From assembly GCA_001986395.2 (NCBI GenBank), contig MQVO02000143.1, positions 1-23,011 of the forward strand: 23,011 nucleotides of DNA. Reading direction: 5' to 3'. The stretch comes from Irpex lacteus (Eukaryota; Basidiomycota; Agaricomycetes; Polyporales; Irpicaceae). A program made the translations under genes and the position numbers. Shown here piece after piece: positions 14,935-22,309 of the stretch (position 1 is the first letter of the stretch; every line of letters begins with the position of its first letter). The notes below the pieces were generated by a model. It was given only the letters and a program-made list of their open reading frames with translations, did not search any database and was not told the DNA's origin.

Positions 14935-15093
14935 ATTTATAATAAATTTGGGGGATTAATACCATTTTTCTTTTTAAATCAATTATTTTACGGTTATATA
15001 ATCTTATTCGCCTTATTAGTATTAGTTTCATGAGTAATTTTACCATATCTTTTACAGTTACAAATCGTGAGATTATTAATAACTAAATTATAA
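14935..15093 (+). CDS. atp8: ATP synthase subunit 8, start codon lost
   Basis: The frame encodes LIPFFFLNQLFYGYIILFAL, then LVLVSWVILPYLLQLQIVRL and ends LITKL at a TAA (15091). This matches ATP8, a small single-pass subunit of the ATP synthase stator, in length and pattern (usual start MPQL.PF). TGA is read as Trp in the VSW position. The expected first three codons (M-P-Q) are absent: the frame upstream of LIPFF reads TTTGGGGGA, which looks like the TTTTGGGG tip of the palindromic elements, preceded by an A/T core like theirs. So an element has probably replaced the 5' end. No other in-frame ATG exists; an ATA codon at 14959 or another non-ATG start would be needed. Confidence 0.8.
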
Positions 15094-15100
15094 TATAAAT

Positions 15101-15173
15101 AAGTCTATTATTTAATGGTTTAAAATATCTCCTTGATAAGGAGGCAATAGATGTTCGATCCATCTTAGACTTA
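15101..15173 (+). tRNA. trnI: tRNA-Ile (anticodon GAT), copy 1
   Basis: Acceptor AAGTCTA pairs perfectly with TAGACTT. D stem ATTT/AAAT. The anticodon stem TCTCC/GGAGG holds the loop TTGATAA with anticodon GAT. The T arm is AGATG-TTCGATC-CATCT. It lies eight bases after atp8 and two bases before trnF, so it is probably cut from the same transcript. Confidence 0.9.
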
Positions 15174-15175
15174 AA

Positions 15176-15248
15176 GTTCCCATAGCTTAATTTGGTTAGA
15201 GCAATAAATTGAAGCTTTATTGATAAAAGTTCAAGTCTTTTTGGGGAC
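15176..15248 (+). tRNA. trnF: tRNA-Phe (anticodon GAA)
   Basis: Acceptor GTTCCCA pairs with TGGGGAC (one G-T). D stem GCTT/AGC. The anticodon stem ATAAA/TTTAT holds the loop TTGAAGC with anticodon GAA. The T arm is AAAAG-TTCAAGT-CTTTT. Its last base overlaps the start of a 45-bp direct repeat. Confidence 0.92.
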
Positions 15249-15292
15249 CCTATTCTTTTATTTATATTTTTTATTTTTTGTTTTTAAATTTA
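15248..15292. repeat. 45-bp direct repeat, copy 2
   Basis: Identical to 14707-14751. It begins at the 3' end of trnF. Confidence 0.8.
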
Positions 15293-15294
15293 AA

Positions 15295-15340
15295 AAATAT
15301 TTAATTATTTAATTATTATTTTAGTTACTTATTATTTAAT
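15295..15340. repeat. 46-bp inverted repeat, right arm
   Basis: Exact reverse complement of 14822-14867. It runs into the 30-bp repeat shared with 5252-5281 (here 15331-15360). Confidence 0.8.
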
Positions 15341-15460
15341 TAAATCTATTTATATTAATAAGAGTATTTCTTATATTTTATCTTTTAATATTATTTTATT
15401 AATATCTTTTTATTTTTATTTACCTTATTTATTAGAAGGTTTATATCTTTTATTATTATA

Positions 15461-15757
15461 ATGTTTCATATTTATCTTTATTTAAGTCCTATTGTTGCTA
15501 TTTTATTAATATTAATTAATTATTTTATATCTTTAGATAATTCTTATATTGAAAAGAAAAGTCCTTTTGAATGTGGTTTTACTTCTTATGAACAATCTAG
15601 ATCTTCTTTTAATGTTTCTTTCATTTTAGTTGCTATCTTATTTTTACCTTTTGATTTAGAAATCTCTTCTCTTTTACCTTATGTTATCTCGCTTATAATA
15701 ATAATCTTTACGGTTTATTTATCTTATTATTCTTTTATTTATTTTAATACCCTTTAA
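15461..15757 (+). CDS. nad3: NADH dehydrogenase subunit 3, C-terminus altered
   Basis: A membrane subunit of complex I. The 98-residue protein starts at an ATG and has an N-terminal membrane helix, then the hallmark loop [20 protein letters not shown] with the conserved Cys of the active/deactive loop, then [20 protein letters not shown] and LLPY. Family members normally continue about 30-40 residues with another helix ending near a conserved 'F.YE..KGAL' motif. Here the protein instead ends [20 protein letters not shown] and FNTL. Three bases after the stop, a foreign cox1 fragment opens. The true C-terminus was therefore probably replaced. Codon use is native (A/T-biased) until about LLPY. 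Confidence 0.85.
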   Translation: MFHIYLYLSPIVAILLILINYFISLDNSYIEKKSPFECGFTSYEQSRSSFNVSFILVAILFLPFDLEISSLLPYVISLIIIIFTVYLSYYSFIYFNTL

Positions 15758-15760
15758 TAA

Positions 15761-16087
15761 TCCAGCCGATATCTTTTTATTGCTGGAGGAGGTGACCCTG
15801 TACTATACCAACACCTATTCTTCCAAACAATTCTATATGTTATTCCTCTAGTTATTATGCCTTCGGGTTTCCGGTTTAACGCATTTTATTCACTCTATGC
15901 AAAGCGATTTCCTAACGCAGTAGCTCCAAGTCAATCATTTCTTGAATGGCTGATTGGGTTTGCTGTAGGCGATGGTAGCTTTGTAGTTAACAGCCGAGGA
16001 ACTGCTGTATTCGTGATTACACAACTTACTGAAGATATTCAGGTACTTCTGAACATTATTTTGTTTACAGGGAGAAATAAAAGTTAA
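15761..16087 (+). pseudogene. cox1: cox1 exon piece fused to intron LAGLIDADG ORF, truncated
   Basis: The frame begins with IAGGGDPVLYQHLF, a conserved cox1 stretch (cytochrome c oxidase subunit I), and continues without a stop into intron sequence (FQTILYVIPLVIMPSGFRFN). It then gives the first LAGLIDADG helix, SFLEWLIGFAVGDGSFVVNS, with its catalytic aspartate in GDGSF. The exon ends at HLF, a widely used fungal cox1 intron site. In-frame fusion of ORF to exon is typical of such introns. The protein is cut at RNKS (16087), well before the second LAGLIDADG helix. Codons such as CCG, CGA and GTG differ from the native genes. It begins three bases after nad3's stop. Confidence 0.8.
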
Positions 16088-16262
16088 TATATTAATAAAT
16101 TAAGAATAAATATAATAAACTGTTTGAACTATACTAATATTTCTAATATGTAAGATTAAAGAATATAAATATAATTAATTACTATTTATACAATTAAAGA
16201 ATATATAATTTGAACTCTTAGTTAAGGAGCGTAGCGAGTGAGTGGAACGAGGATACTATAGA
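16088..16262. other. Short spacer with a repetitive GC word
   Basis: A/T-rich apart from GGAGCGTAGCGAGTGAGTGG and AACGAGGA near 16226-16253. This may be residue of the cox1 intron interrupted above. No ORF continues the LAGLIDADG protein. Confidence 0.35.
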
Positions 16263-16660
16263 TTAAAATAAACAAAAATCTTCTTTCTTAAACTCTTTAG
16301 CATTAACCACAATACAACTTGTAGTATTATTACTTCTACCGAACCCTCCGTATAAACAATTTAATAATAATTTAGCAATCCATCTTTTTGCCCCTTTTGA
16401 CTCAGCTTTAACTTTATATAAAGTATTTACATAATCAGAGAAAATATCAACTTTCTCACAGGAGTAGCCTCCTTTAATAATAAATTGATATTCAGGAATT
16501 AAATTTTTAGCCATTTTCAACTCTTCAGAGAAATAAATAGCAGTCCATTTACCTACCTCCTTTTATTTAAATAAAAATAAAAATAAGGAAAGTAGCTACT
16601 TGTTCCATTAAAAAAATAATGGTTCAATCGAAGCATTAGATAATGGAACTCCCTCTTCTA
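16263..16660 (-). pseudogene. dpo: Linear-plasmid family B DNA polymerase, palm/motif B piece
   Basis: The minus strand reads PLSNASIEPLFF and GTSSYF, then (after an A/T hairpin at 16559-16588) VGKWTAIYFSEELKMAKNLI. It continues to ESKGAKRWIAKLLLNCLYGG and FGR. The 'K-x-x-x-N-x-x-Y-G-G-F-G' string is polymerase motif B, and 'G-K-W..IYFSEEL.MA' is the segment before it, typical of protein-primed polymerases on fungal mitochondrial linear plasmids. Motif A (D-x-x-S-L-Y-P) and motif C (D-T-D) are absent. The piece is cut at 16660 by another A/T hairpin and at 16263 downstream. It is a remnant of an integrated plasmid. Confidence 0.8.
16559..16588. repeat. A/T hairpin H5 inside the polymerase fragment
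   Basis: CCTTTTATTTAAATAAAAAT then AAAAATAAGG. Polymerase coding sequence resumes on both sides (GTSSYF and VGKWTAIYF), so the hairpin is an insertion into the gene. Confidence 0.65.
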
Positions 16661-16661
16661 T

Positions 16662-16687
16662 CCTTTTTTTTATTAAAAAAAAAGGGG
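16662..16687. repeat. A/T hairpin H6 at a gene junction
   Basis: CC, eight T, ATT, nine A, GGGG. On its left the minus strand is DNA polymerase; on its right the plus strand carries an unrelated ORF. It marks a breakpoint. Confidence 0.65.
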
Positions 16688-16860
16688 AAGAAGATTTTAG
16701 TTGGTTTGTAGATGAGGATGGTAAGATGATAGACTATAATAAAAAGATTAATGTTTTTGAAGCTGTACAATTATTGCACCACTTTCTAAACAAAAAGTAT
16801 GGTATATCTAAGGAAACGGTTAAAGAAATAAAATTTATATCTAATATTTTTTTATTCTAA
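16687..16860 (+). pseudogene. Unrecognised ORF fragment
   Basis: Reads GEEDFSWFVDEDGKMIDYNK followed by KINVFEAVQLLHHFLNKKYG and ISKETVKEIKFISNIFLF to a TAA at 16858. It is acidic, mixed in composition and clearly coding-like, but I recognise no family. No start codon is present at its left edge, which is the A/T hairpin H6, so it is the C-terminal part of a longer protein. It may belong to the same plasmid as the polymerase. Confidence 0.4.
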
Positions 16861-17074
16861 CAGCTGTGTAATTGTAAGACTCTATTAAAATTTTATTTAC
16901 TTTATATTTTTATACTTTACTTTGTTGAAGACTATTAAAATTATAACCTCTCTACTTAAACATTTTTTATTTTTTATTTCTTTATTTTTATTTATTGAAT
17001 ATAATAATCTAATTATAATATTTTATTTTAAGTTTTAATTTTAATATTATAAATTTAATTTATTTAATAAAAGG

Positions 17075-17215
17075 AATGATGTGAATATAATTGGCACTCA
17101 TATATCTAGATGTTATGTTCCGAACTCCTGAAGAACCACGGTTAAGTGTGGTGGGATCAGTAGGAACAGTAAGTAATATGACAAGGAGGTGTGGCGACCT
17201 GACGTTTAAGTACAT
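17075..17215 (+). other. GC-richer block, possibly group II intron RNA
   Basis: GTTCCGAACTCCTGAAGAAC, CACGGTTAAGTGTGGTGGGA and ACAAGGAGGTGTGGCGACCT form a block much less A/T-rich than its surroundings. An ORF reads through it but looks accidental. The words recall structured intron RNA. No domain V was identified, so the call is tentative. Confidence 0.3.
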
Positions 17216-17281
17216 ACCAATTTTATTTTTGGGTTTATTAACCCCTATGAACCTTTTAATAAAGCTAAATATAAATTAATT

Positions 17282-17352
17282 AAGCCTATGATTTAAAGGT
17301 AGAATAATTTCTTGATAAGGAATCTGTAGAAGTTCGAATCTTCTTGGGCTTA
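17282..17352 (+). tRNA. trnI: tRNA-Ile (anticodon GAT), copy 2
   Basis: Acceptor AAGCCTA pairs with TGGGCTT (one G-T). The anticodon stem ATTTC/GGAAT holds the loop TTGATAA, anticodon GAT. The T arm is AGAAG-TTCGAAT-CTTCT. The D arm is short (ATT/AAT). It shares its layout with the copy at 15101 but differs in all stems, so it is an old duplicate or an import, not a recent copy. Fungal mitogenomes normally need only one trnI(GAT). Confidence 0.85.
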
Positions 17353-17392
17353 TTGTCTTTTTTTTTTTAATTATTCTTTTGTTTAATCCCAA

Positions 17393-17473
17393 CCCAAAAA
17401 AACTAATTATTTCATCCGCAATTATTAAAATTTAATTTAATTAAATTTTAATTAGAGCCTAGTTTTTTTGTTG
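17393..17473. repeat. Palindromic element E9 (long type)
   Basis: CCCAAAAAAACTAATTATTT, then CATCCGCAATTATTAAAATT, the A/T palindrome, and TTAATTAGAGCCTAGTTTTT. Inverse orientation to E3 and E11. It lies 40 bases after trnI copy 2. Confidence 0.85.
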
Positions 17474-17628
17474 GTTTATTAAAAAAAAAGGAGGGTAAAG
17501 GTAATAATGATTGTTACAGTGATAAAAATTAAATATATAATATATTGTTAGACCACTGTCTTTCCCCACTCCTCACCTACTTTTGTCTTTTTCTTATGCC
17601 TTTTTATTTTCTTTATTTCTTTTTTTTT

Positions 17629-17648
17629 AATTAGAGCCTAGTTTTTTG
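17629..17648. repeat. Right half of a palindromic element
   Basis: AATTAGAGCCTAGTTTTTTG matches the right end of E9 and E10 exactly, with no left half. It sits at the broken 5' edge of the ORF at 17650. Confidence 0.75.
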
Positions 17649-17649
17649 A

Positions 17650-18220
17650 TTTGAAAATAATAAATTTAAATCTAAAATTATAATAATTAGAGTGGATTCA
17701 AGCACTGACAATTTCAATCATAAGGATTTCCTTAATAATGAAAATATTTCTTATGGATTAACTATAAATACAGAAAATGTATTGGAATATAAATTTAATA
17801 TCTTAGAATTTAGTTTAATGTTAGTTTCATATTTAAATATTAATCTCCCTGGTACTGCAGTGAAATTGAATATGTTAGCTAGATTAGTAGGAGGATACGA
17901 GTTAGATAAAGCACCTGCTTTATCGAATGTTTTATTGTGTTTGAAGATTTAACTTGGGTATATTTACAAGGAATATTATCTAAAGTTAATATAAAATTAA
18001 GTAGTGGTAGTACAAGTAAAAAAATTTACTGTCTACTGTTCAATTTTATTTAAGTAACTTCTTAAATATCTTTGGATACTCTGCTGATGAGGTATACCAA
18101 AGTTTTATAAGTAACAATAAAAAAAGTAATGTTATACTTTATAATCAAGACTCTGAAAGAGGATTTTTAACTAAAATGATAATAAAGTTTTTAAATGATA
18201 CTATAAATAATATAAATTAA
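17650..18220 (+). pseudogene. Unrecognised plasmid-like ORF with frameshifts
   Basis: A GTG-started stretch at 17692 reads FNILEFSLMLVSYLNINLPG and LARLVGGYELDKAPALSNVL. After a shift near 17935 the coding continues as VFEDLTWVYLQGILSKVNIK. After another shift in an A run near 18023 it goes on as LLSTVQFYLSNFLNIFGYSA and SERGFLTKMIIKFLNDTINN to a TAA at 18218. Joined, this is about 175 residues. I recognise no family. It lies between a half element and element E10, inside the plasmid-derived region, so a plasmid accessory protein is a reasonable guess. The shifts are at or near homopolymers. Confidence 0.4.
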
Positions 18221-18267
18221 AACATAGAAGAATTAAAAAAATAAAGATATTAGAAAGAATAATCGGC

Positions 18268-18360
18268 ACTCCCCAAAAAAACTAGTTAGAATTATTTCAT
18301 CCGCAATTATTAAAATTTAATTAAATTAAATTTTAATTAGAGCCTAGTTTTTTGGGGAGT
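18268..18360. repeat. Palindromic element E10 (long type, most complete)
   Basis: The ends ACTCCCCAAAAAAACTAG and CTAGTTTTTTGGGGAGT are perfect or near-perfect complements. Inside are TTAGAATTATTTCATCCGCA, the A/T palindrome and TTAATTAGAGC. It directly cuts the DNA polymerase ORF, whose last residues LPKKLGSN are element sequence. Confidence 0.9.
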
Positions 18361-19453
18361 TTATAAATTCTCATAGGTAACGCAGGAAGAGTATAAGAAG
18401 AATTAATATTAACTTTAAATTTCTTATAAACAAGTTCATTAAATTTAACTAACACTTGGAACAATGATTTACAATCGATTTTACAATAAGTAAGAGCTTG
18501 ATCTTTAAAGTTCCATGGTCCAGATTTATTATTATAATGTAAATCAAACAATTGTTCATAATCTGCCCTAGAAAGATCAGTAAATAATTCATAAGCAGGG
18601 AAATCCCCGCTATAATTAATATCTGAGAAGTAAAAAGGGAAATGTGTTTTAACAGTAGGTACATTAAATGATTTACACAATCTTCTTAGGCCCATAGGTA
18701 ATAATAGGAATGAATCTTTAAAGATAATAGTTCTATTATTCACTTTAAATCTGATAGCCATTAATTTACCATTAAAATAATAATGGTTTAACAGTGGCTC
18801 CAGGATAATTTAATAAATGTTTAAGAAGTAAGATTTCATCAAAACCAGATAGATTATGTGCATAAGCATATTTAATACTCTTTAAATTTAATAGTTGATC
18901 TAAAATGAAATAAACATAGTTGCTTGTGCTTCCTCTGTTATATTAGTAGCAATAGAATTAATATAGTTACCCCCAGTATAATGACCATAGTAAGCTGTAA
19001 TTAGATAAGGATGATGATTACCAGAAACATTAACTGTTTCTATATCAAATGTACAAAATGTATCCAAAGCTGATATTTTTTCTTCTACTTTGTGTACTTT
19101 AAAGGGTTTAGCAGGTAATTGTTTTTCAGTTACAATTACTTCACCATCTTGAATATATAAAGTATCATGATTGATTCTCTTCTAAAGATATTCTGACTTA
19201 ATTTTGTATCAGTGAATCTTTGATCTAGAAAACCATGATAATGTACACTATTAATATTATCTTTTTGATGAATTTCTATAGGTTGTTCCCCATCAAAGAT
19301 TTTATATATTACAGTACCATCTGAAGAATCATCCACAAATTTTACTCTCCCAAAATGATGAGGATTCATATTGGTAGAGCATATCACTGTTAATGATGGT
19401 ATCCATGTTCAATTCACGGGTACAACTGTTTTCTTATGTCTTGATGACAACAT
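18361..19453 (-). pseudogene. dpo: Linear-plasmid family B DNA polymerase, exonuclease half
   Basis: From an ATG at 19453, with TGA as Trp and three frameshifts (near 19190, 18915 and 18785), the strand encodes the N-terminal and 3'-5' exonuclease part of a protein-primed DNA polymerase. Motif Exo I is TFCTFDIETVNV. Exo II is KYAYAHNLSGFDEILLLKHL. Exo III is ALTYCKIDCKSLFQVL. The following LPALPMRIYK matches the SLA..IY segment before the polymerase domain and is then cut by element E10. The polymerase domain lies elsewhere (16263-16660), so the gene is both decayed and rearranged. Such genes replicate fungal mitochondrial linear plasmids. Whether all three shifts are real is uncertain. Confidence 0.85.
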
Positions 19454-19621
19454 ATGACTAGTTAATATATTTATATTGACTTAATAGTACTTTTTTTACT
19501 ATTAGATCATATGTATTTAGACTAATTAATAAATTATTTATCTTTATTATATATTATTTTATATAATATTTATTATTTAACTAGGGTAAAACTAAAAATT
19601 ATGACCAGTTAATACTATCTA

Positions 19622-19945
19622 ATATTTAAGGTGTTACACCTGGCGCCATATTACCAGATTTATTTTTAATAAATTTGTAAGTATATTTTAAAAAATATAG
19701 ATAACATAAAATAAGATATATTTTACGTTCGATCACATGGTCTTTATTATTTATATAAAATTTTGCTAGACTGTCCAATTTTATAAAAACCTTTGGTTGT
19801 ACATCCGTACTGTATTTACGAATTGAAAACACGATTATTTACTGCAACACTTTTCCTTCAGTTTGCATTCCCAAACTCGTATACAACTTTAGATAGTTGA
19901 GCGGATACTATTGATGCTCCGTTACCATTAGGAATTTATTACCTT
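19622..19945 (-). pseudogene. Group II intron ORF, RT domain start, broken
   Basis: The minus strand reads FSIRKYSTDVQPKVFIKLDS and, later, TYKFIKNKSGNMAPGVTP. This matches the beginning of group II intron RT proteins, whose first RT motif reads '..A.e.IK.kpGNmtpG.d..TLDG'. It is cut straight after GVTP by a TAA at 19626. An earlier piece in another frame (ASIVSAQLSKVVYEFGNANW) may be its N-terminus. No catalytic RT motifs are present. Confidence 0.6.
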
Positions 19946-19959
19946 AGGTAATAATAAAC

Positions 19960-20040
19960 AACAAAAAAACTAGGCTCTAATTAAAATTTAATTAAATTAA
20001 ATTTTAATAATTGCGGATGAAATAATTAGTTTTTTTGGGT
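19960..20040. repeat. Palindromic element E11 (long type)
   Basis: CAACAAAAAAACTAGGCTCT, the A/T palindrome, TTGCGGATGAAATAATTAGT and TTTTTTGGG. Same orientation as E3 and almost the same sequence. The left CCCC tip is changed to CAAC. Confidence 0.85.
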
Positions 20041-20157
20041 TGGGTAATCCTTTTTAGCCTTAGAAAAATAAATTTAAATTTAAATAAAATTTATAAAATA
20101 AGATAAAGCAATAAAAGTAATATAATATAAAAATTTTTTATCCTCAGCCTATATTCC

Positions 20158-20190
20158 TTTTTAATTATATAATATAAAAAAAAAAAGGGA
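20158..20190. repeat. A/T hairpin upstream of trnM
   Basis: CCTTTTTAATTATATAATAT then a run of A and GGG. The larger region also pairs TTTTTTATCCTC with GAGGATAAAG, giving a nested palindrome just before trnM. Confidence 0.5.
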
Positions 20191-20216
20191 GGATAAAGGA
20201 TAAAAACAAATTTTAA

Positions 20217-20289
20217 GCTGAAATGGTTTAAATGGTTAAAACATACCACTCATGACGGTATAATAAAGGTTCAATTCCTTTTTTCGGCT
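20217..20289 (+). tRNA. trnM: tRNA-Met (anticodon CAT)
   Basis: Acceptor GCTGAAA pairs with TTTCGGC (one T-G). D stem GTTT/AAC. The anticodon arm TACCA-CTCATGA-CGGTA has anticodon CAT, with an A-C mismatch next to the loop. The T arm is AAAGG-TTCAATT-CCTTT. A tRNA-Ile with a modified CAT anticodon is possible in principle, but Met is the simple reading. Confidence 0.85.
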
Positions 20290-20394
20290 CTATAATTCTA
20301 TATTTACTAAGTTTAAATTTAAATTTTAAGTAAATAAACTTACAAATAGCCCGTAATAGTATCTTTTTAAAAAAAATAGATAATGCTAACAACT

Positions 20395-20424
20395 CCTTTT
20401 TTTATTAATTATAAATAAAAAGGG
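20395..20424. repeat. A/T hairpin H7
   Basis: CCTTTTTTTATTAATTATAA then ATAAAAAGGG, a hairpin of the CC(T)n...(A)nGG family between trnM and nad4. Confidence 0.6.
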
Positions 20425-20513
20425 AAAAAATTAAGTCAAATAGAATTATAAGTTAAATTCAATCTTCAAGGTATCTAATTTTAATTAGATAAATAAAAAA
20501 TAAAATAAATAAA

Positions 20514-21968
20514 ATGTTACAATTATTATTATTAATACCACTACTAGGGAGTGCAATTATACTATTAATCCCAGAAAATAGTAAAGAAAATCAAAGTACA
20601 ATTAAAAATATAGCATTAAATATATCATTACTAAATTTTATAGTATCAATCTTTTTATGGGTTCAATTTAATTCAAATACAAGTGAATATCAATTTGTAT
20701 ATGAATTTACAAAATTGAGTTTCTGTCATTTTAATATAGGGGTAGATGGTATCTCATTATATTATGTTTTATTAACTACATTTATAACACCAATAGCTTT
20801 ATTATCTAATTTTAATAATTTAAGTTCAGAAAAAAGTATTAAATTTTTCGTAATCTCATTTTTACTATTAGAAACATTTCAAATAGCACTATTTGTAGTA
20901 TTAGACTTATTTCTTTTCTATATCTTCTTTGAAAGTGTTTTACCAGTATTATTTATAATAATCATAGTATATGGATCCGGAGTAAATAGAATAAGAAGTG
21001 CATTGTTATTTTTCTTATATACTTTAGCAGGTTCTTTATTTATGTTATTAGCAATCCTACAAATATATAGTAATTTAGGAAGTACAGATTTCACTATTAT
21101 ATCATTAAGTGAAATAAGTTTAGATAGTCAAAAATATTATGGTTAGCTTTCTTTTTAGCTTTTGCTGTTAAAACTCCATTATGGCCATTTACAGGTTGGT
21201 TATATAGAGCACACAGTGATGCACCCTTAGCAGCCTCAATCTTATTAGCAGGAACAATCTTAAAATTTGCTAGTTATGGTTATCTAAGAGTATTAATTAA
21301 CTTTTACCTGATGCTACTAATTACTTTAGTCCTTTAGTACAAACTATTGCTATAATAACTTTAATTTATGCTTCATTTGCTACTATAATTCAGCATGATA
21401 CAAAAAGTTTAATTGCTTATAGTAGTATCTGTCACATGGCTGTTGTTATTTTAGGTTTATTTTCTAATACTATTATTGGTATTGAAGGTGCTATTTTACT
21501 ATCATTAGCTCATGGTTTTGTTTCTCCTGCTCTATTTATTTGTGTGGGTGGAGTAATATATGATAGATTCCATACTAGAACTATTGCATATATTAGAGGT
21601 TTAGCTACTTACTTTCCAGTTTTCACTATCTTATTTTTTGTATTTACTATAGCAAATACAGGTATACCTTTATCTCTAAACTTTATAGGAGAACAATTAT
21701 CTTTAATGGGTATTTGGGAAGATCACCTATTATTTCAGCTCTAGGTGCTACTGGTATAGTTTTCAGTGCTATATATAGTATCTATCTTTATAATAGAATT
21801 TCTTATGGTGTATATTCTCCACATTTAAAATCTGCAGAAGATATATCTAGAAGAGAATTTAACCTATTAATTACTCTATTAATACCTACTGTAATTTTAG
21901 GTATACTACAAAATGTAATCTTAGATTCTATCCATTTATCAGTTTCAACTTTATTATATTATGTATAG
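20514..21968 (+). CDS. nad4: NADH dehydrogenase subunit 4, three frameshifts in the sequence as given
   Basis: A proton-pumping membrane subunit of complex I. Starting at an ATG, it encodes MLQLLLLIPLLGSAIILLIP, GVDGISLYYVLLTTFITPIA, VKTPLWPFTGWLYRAHSDAP, the conserved YSSICHMAVVILGLFSNTII, GFVSPALFICVGGVIYDRFH, and ends NVILDSIHLSVSTLLYYV at a TAG. The conserved lysine and glutamate of the channel lie in VKTPLWPF and ETFQIALFVV..FFES. The reading frame is broken near 21132 (A run), 21302 (T run) and 21715 (G run), each explained by one missing base in a homopolymer. With those three bases the product would be about 485 residues, normal for fungi. No other sequence damage is seen, so I think the gene works and the shifts are probably sequencing errors. 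Confidence 0.93.
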
Positions 21969-22309
21969 GTGCCCCTTACTAATATATAAATATATTATAT
22001 ATACCCCCGTAGTAATTATTTTTATTAAAAAACTACCATTATTATTTGTAAGCAAGGAGCATTACTCTCCATTCATTCCGCATCGGGAATTTCTAAAGGT
22101 CTTGTTTACCTGGACTTTTGGTAATAAATTTCCATCTGAAAGCTATGGTTAATAGTTCACCTTTAGAAATTGACAATCCAATCCTATTACTTTTTCCATT
22201 ATTTGAATTACATTCCCATATTTCATTTTCTGTGCCAATTTGGAACACATGATGAAAACAGGCTACTTGAAAAGTTGGGGTTTTTATTAAGAATTTACTT
22301 CTCGTCCAT
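21969..22309. other. Spacer after nad4 with an unassigned remnant
   Basis: A patch at about 22050-22150 is less A/T-rich and open on the plus strand (EHYSPFIPHREFLKVLFTWT), but no family is recognised. Nothing else stands out. Confidence 0.35.

Noticed and set aside
16616..16661. Plus-strand coding read as GSIEALDNGTPSS
   Set aside because: The minus strand of the same bases reads as DNA polymerase (PLSNASIEPLFF), which joins better with its neighbours.
17091..17279. Plus-strand ORF of 62 residues
   Set aside because: It overlaps a structured-looking GC-richer block and has no protein-like features; more likely RNA residue.
18449..18664. Minus-strand ORF overlapping the polymerase exonuclease region
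   Set aside because: It is a shadow frame of the clear Exo III coding sequence.
21714..21968. Separate small ORF at the nad4 3' end
   Set aside because: It is simply the last part of nad4 after a homopolymer frameshift, not a gene of its own.
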